From assembly GCF_000308295.2 (NCBI RefSeq), contig NZ_HG326652.1, positions 2,122,060-2,186,059 of the forward strand: 64,000 nucleotides of DNA, read 5' to 3'. How positions within the stretch are numbered: the first letter of the stretch is position 1; each line of letters opens with the position of its first letter. The notes below the pieces were generated by a model. That model did no database searches and had not been told where the DNA came from. It saw only the letters and a program-made list of their open reading frames with translations. Shown here in pieces: positions 62,834 through 64,000 of this stretch. The translations under genes were made by a program, and so were the position numbers. Source of the stretch: Afipia birgiae 34632 (GTDB taxonomy: Bacteria > Pseudomonadota > Alphaproteobacteria > Rhizobiales > Xanthobacteraceae).

Positions 62834-63967
62834 TCATTCCCAGCTCAGCGCGCCACCGTTCTGGTATTCGATCACACGAGTCTCGAAGAAGTTCTTTTCC
62901 TTCTTCAGATCCATCGCCTCCGACATCCACGGAAACGGGTTATCCGTCTCATCGAATACGCGCGTCAGTCCAAGCTGGGCGCAGCGGCGGTTGGCGATGA
63001 AGTGCATGTACTGCTCGCACAGCGCGGCATTGAGCCCCAGAAATCCTCTCGGCATGGTATCGCGGCTGTAAGCAGCCTCCAGTTCGGCAGCCTCGCGGAT
63101 CATGCCGCGCACCTCGTCCTGAAACGCGTGCGTCCACAGATGCGCGTTCTCCATCTTGATCTGGTTGATGACGTCGATGCCGAAGTTCAGGTGAATGGAT
63201 TCATCCCGCAGGATGTACTGATACTGTTCGGCGATGCCGACCATCTTGTTGCGGCGGCCGAGCGACAGGATCTGCGCGAAGCCCGTGTAGAACCACATGC
63301 CCTCGAAGATCACATAGAACGCCACCAGATCGCGCAGGAAGGCCTGATCCAATTCCGGCGTACCGGTCTTGAAATCCGGGTTCTCGAGATTCTGCGTGTG
63401 CTTCAGCGCCCATGCCGCCTTGTCGGTGATCGACGGCACCTCGCGGTACATGTTGAACAGCTCGCCCTCGTCAAGGCCGAGACTTTCGACGATGTACTGG
63501 AAGGTGTGAGTGTGGACCGCCTCCTCGAACGCCTGCCGCAGCAGGTACTGGCGGCATTCGGGATTGGTCAGGTGGCGGTAGATCGCCAGCACGATGTTGT
63601 TGGCGACGAGGCTCTCCGACGCGGCGAAGAAACCAAGATTGCGCTTGATGGCGCGGCGCTCGTCGTCGGTGAGGCCATCGCGCGACTTCCACAGCGCGAT
63701 GTCCGCCTGCATCGAGACTTCCGTCGGCATCCAGTGGTTGTTGCAACCGGCGAGATACTTCTCCCACGCCCATTTGTACTTCAGCGGCAGCAGCTGGTTG
63801 ACGTCGGCGCGGCAGTTGATCATCGCCTTGTCGTCCACCGACACACGGCCGCCCTTGCGGTCGATGGTGCCGAGACCGGTCTGATCAATCGCTGTGGATT
63901 GGCCAGTGAGGATCGGTGGAAGCGTATTGACGGCTTTGTTCGGTGAAGTTTCGGACCAGTCGAGCAT
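62834..63967 (-). CDS. nrdB: Ribonucleoside-diphosphate reductase beta subunit, class Ic-like
   Basis: A 377-residue ferritin-fold R2 subunit from the ATG at 63967, which follows AGGAA; an ATG at 63988 would add seven residues. The metal ligands are visible: ASESLVANN (Glu118), EEAVHTHTF (Glu149, His152) and [10 protein letters not shown] (second Glu-His pair). The radical-tyrosine position, four residues after His152, is Phe156, and the first ligand is Glu in place of Asp. These two changes define the class Ic R2 with a manganese-iron cofactor, as in Chlamydia. The C-terminus ends in an acidic/aromatic tail. The alpha subunit gene should lie outside the window, upstream. Confidence 0.9.
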   Translation of the reverse strand: MLDWSETSPNKAVNTLPPILTGQSTAIDQTGLGTIDRKGGRVSVDDKAMINCRADVNQLLPLKYKWAWEKYLAGCNNHWMPTEVSMQADIALWKSRDGLTDDERRAIKRNLGFFAASESLVANNIVLAIYRHLTNPECRQYLLRQAFEEAVHTHTFQYIVESLGLDEGELFNMYREVPSITDKAAWALKHTQNLENPDFKTGTPELDQAFLRDLVAFYVIFEGMWFYTGFAQILSLGRRNKMVGIAEQYQYILRDESIHLNFGIDVINQIKMENAHLWTHAFQDEVRGMIREAAELEAAYSRDTMPRGFLGLNAALCEQYMHFIANRRCAQLGLTRVFDETDNPFPWMSEAMDLKKEKNFFETRVIEYQNGGALSWE

Positions 63968-64000
63968 AGAAATATTCCTGATGTTCATTGATGTTGGGCG

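Noticed and set aside
1..64000. CRISPR arrays, tRNA or rRNA genes, insertion sequences and phage genes
   Set aside because: No regularly spaced repeats, no tRNA arm motifs, no transposase, integrase or phage frame was seen; the repeats present are short palindromic intergenic elements.

Overview
The window is high-GC chromosomal DNA of an alphaproteobacterium, most likely a member of the Bradyrhizobiaceae/Nitrobacteraceae (Bradyrhizobium, Rhodopseudomonas, Afipia group). The reasons are the Bradyrhizobium-type heme-uptake locus with a hmuP gene, many branched-chain-amino-acid-type ABC transporters, and the dispersed palindromic repeat (GTCATTGCGAGGAGC ... GAAGCAATCCAG) that is common in these genomes. 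The genus is an inference. I saw no rRNA, tRNA, insertion sequence, phage gene or CRISPR array. The content looks like ordinary catabolic and transport chromosome, not a mobile island.

Layout. 1-7.3 kb: C-terminal part of an oligopeptidase B-like peptidase, an MFS carrier, an unknown Cys-rich protein, a D-2-hydroxyacid dehydrogenase divergent from a RraA-type aldolase, a 28-residue membrane peptide candidate, SelO, and an orphan LptA-like protein. 7.4-12.2 kb: a nitronate monooxygenase-like flavoprotein, hemE, a divergent hemC, a CitE-like lyase and a VOC protein. 12.3-17.7 kb: tetR divergent from an RND efflux adaptor/pump pair. 17.8-24.6 kb: heme acquisition (hutX, IsdG-type heme oxygenase and TonB receptor hmuR on the minus strand; hmuP-hmuT-hmuU-hmuV overlapping on the plus strand). 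24.7-32.1 kb: FadR-type regulator, a complete LIV-type ABC transporter and an acyl-CoA ligase, probably one carboxylic-acid uptake and activation system.

32.3-42.3 kb: ferredoxin-NADP reductase, a lone ABC binding protein with a degradative-type HMG-CoA reductase, a divergent MocR-type regulator and a second complete LIV-type transporter; I propose a mevalonate-related uptake and catabolism locus. 42.4-51.6 kb: a GntR-controlled organic-acid operon (tartrate/malate-type dehydrogenase, Bug-type binding protein, carboxymuconolactone decarboxylase-like protein), an MFS carrier, an alpha/beta hydrolase, two M20 amidohydrolases and a DMT exporter. 51.8-60.4 kb: homogentisate catabolism. hpd is divergent from an Lrp regulator, and a tight six-gene operon (aromatic hydroxylase, DUF2783 protein, degenerate MBL-fold protein, hmgA, maiA, fahA) is divergent from a MarR regulator. 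60.5-64 kb: a chemoreceptor and a ribonucleotide reductase beta subunit with class Ic-like residues.

Shared logic: most catabolic units have a divergent regulator next to an inverted repeat that I could locate (12.9, 24.7, 45.15, 53.07 and 59.87 kb). Both LIV operons carry a hairpin between the binding-protein gene and the permease genes. The strongest leads for something undescribed are the hydroxylase/MBL/DUF2783 front end of the homogentisate operon, the HMG-CoA reductase-MocR-ABC locus, and the divergent HemC. All functional calls come from reading motifs by eye; no database search was made.
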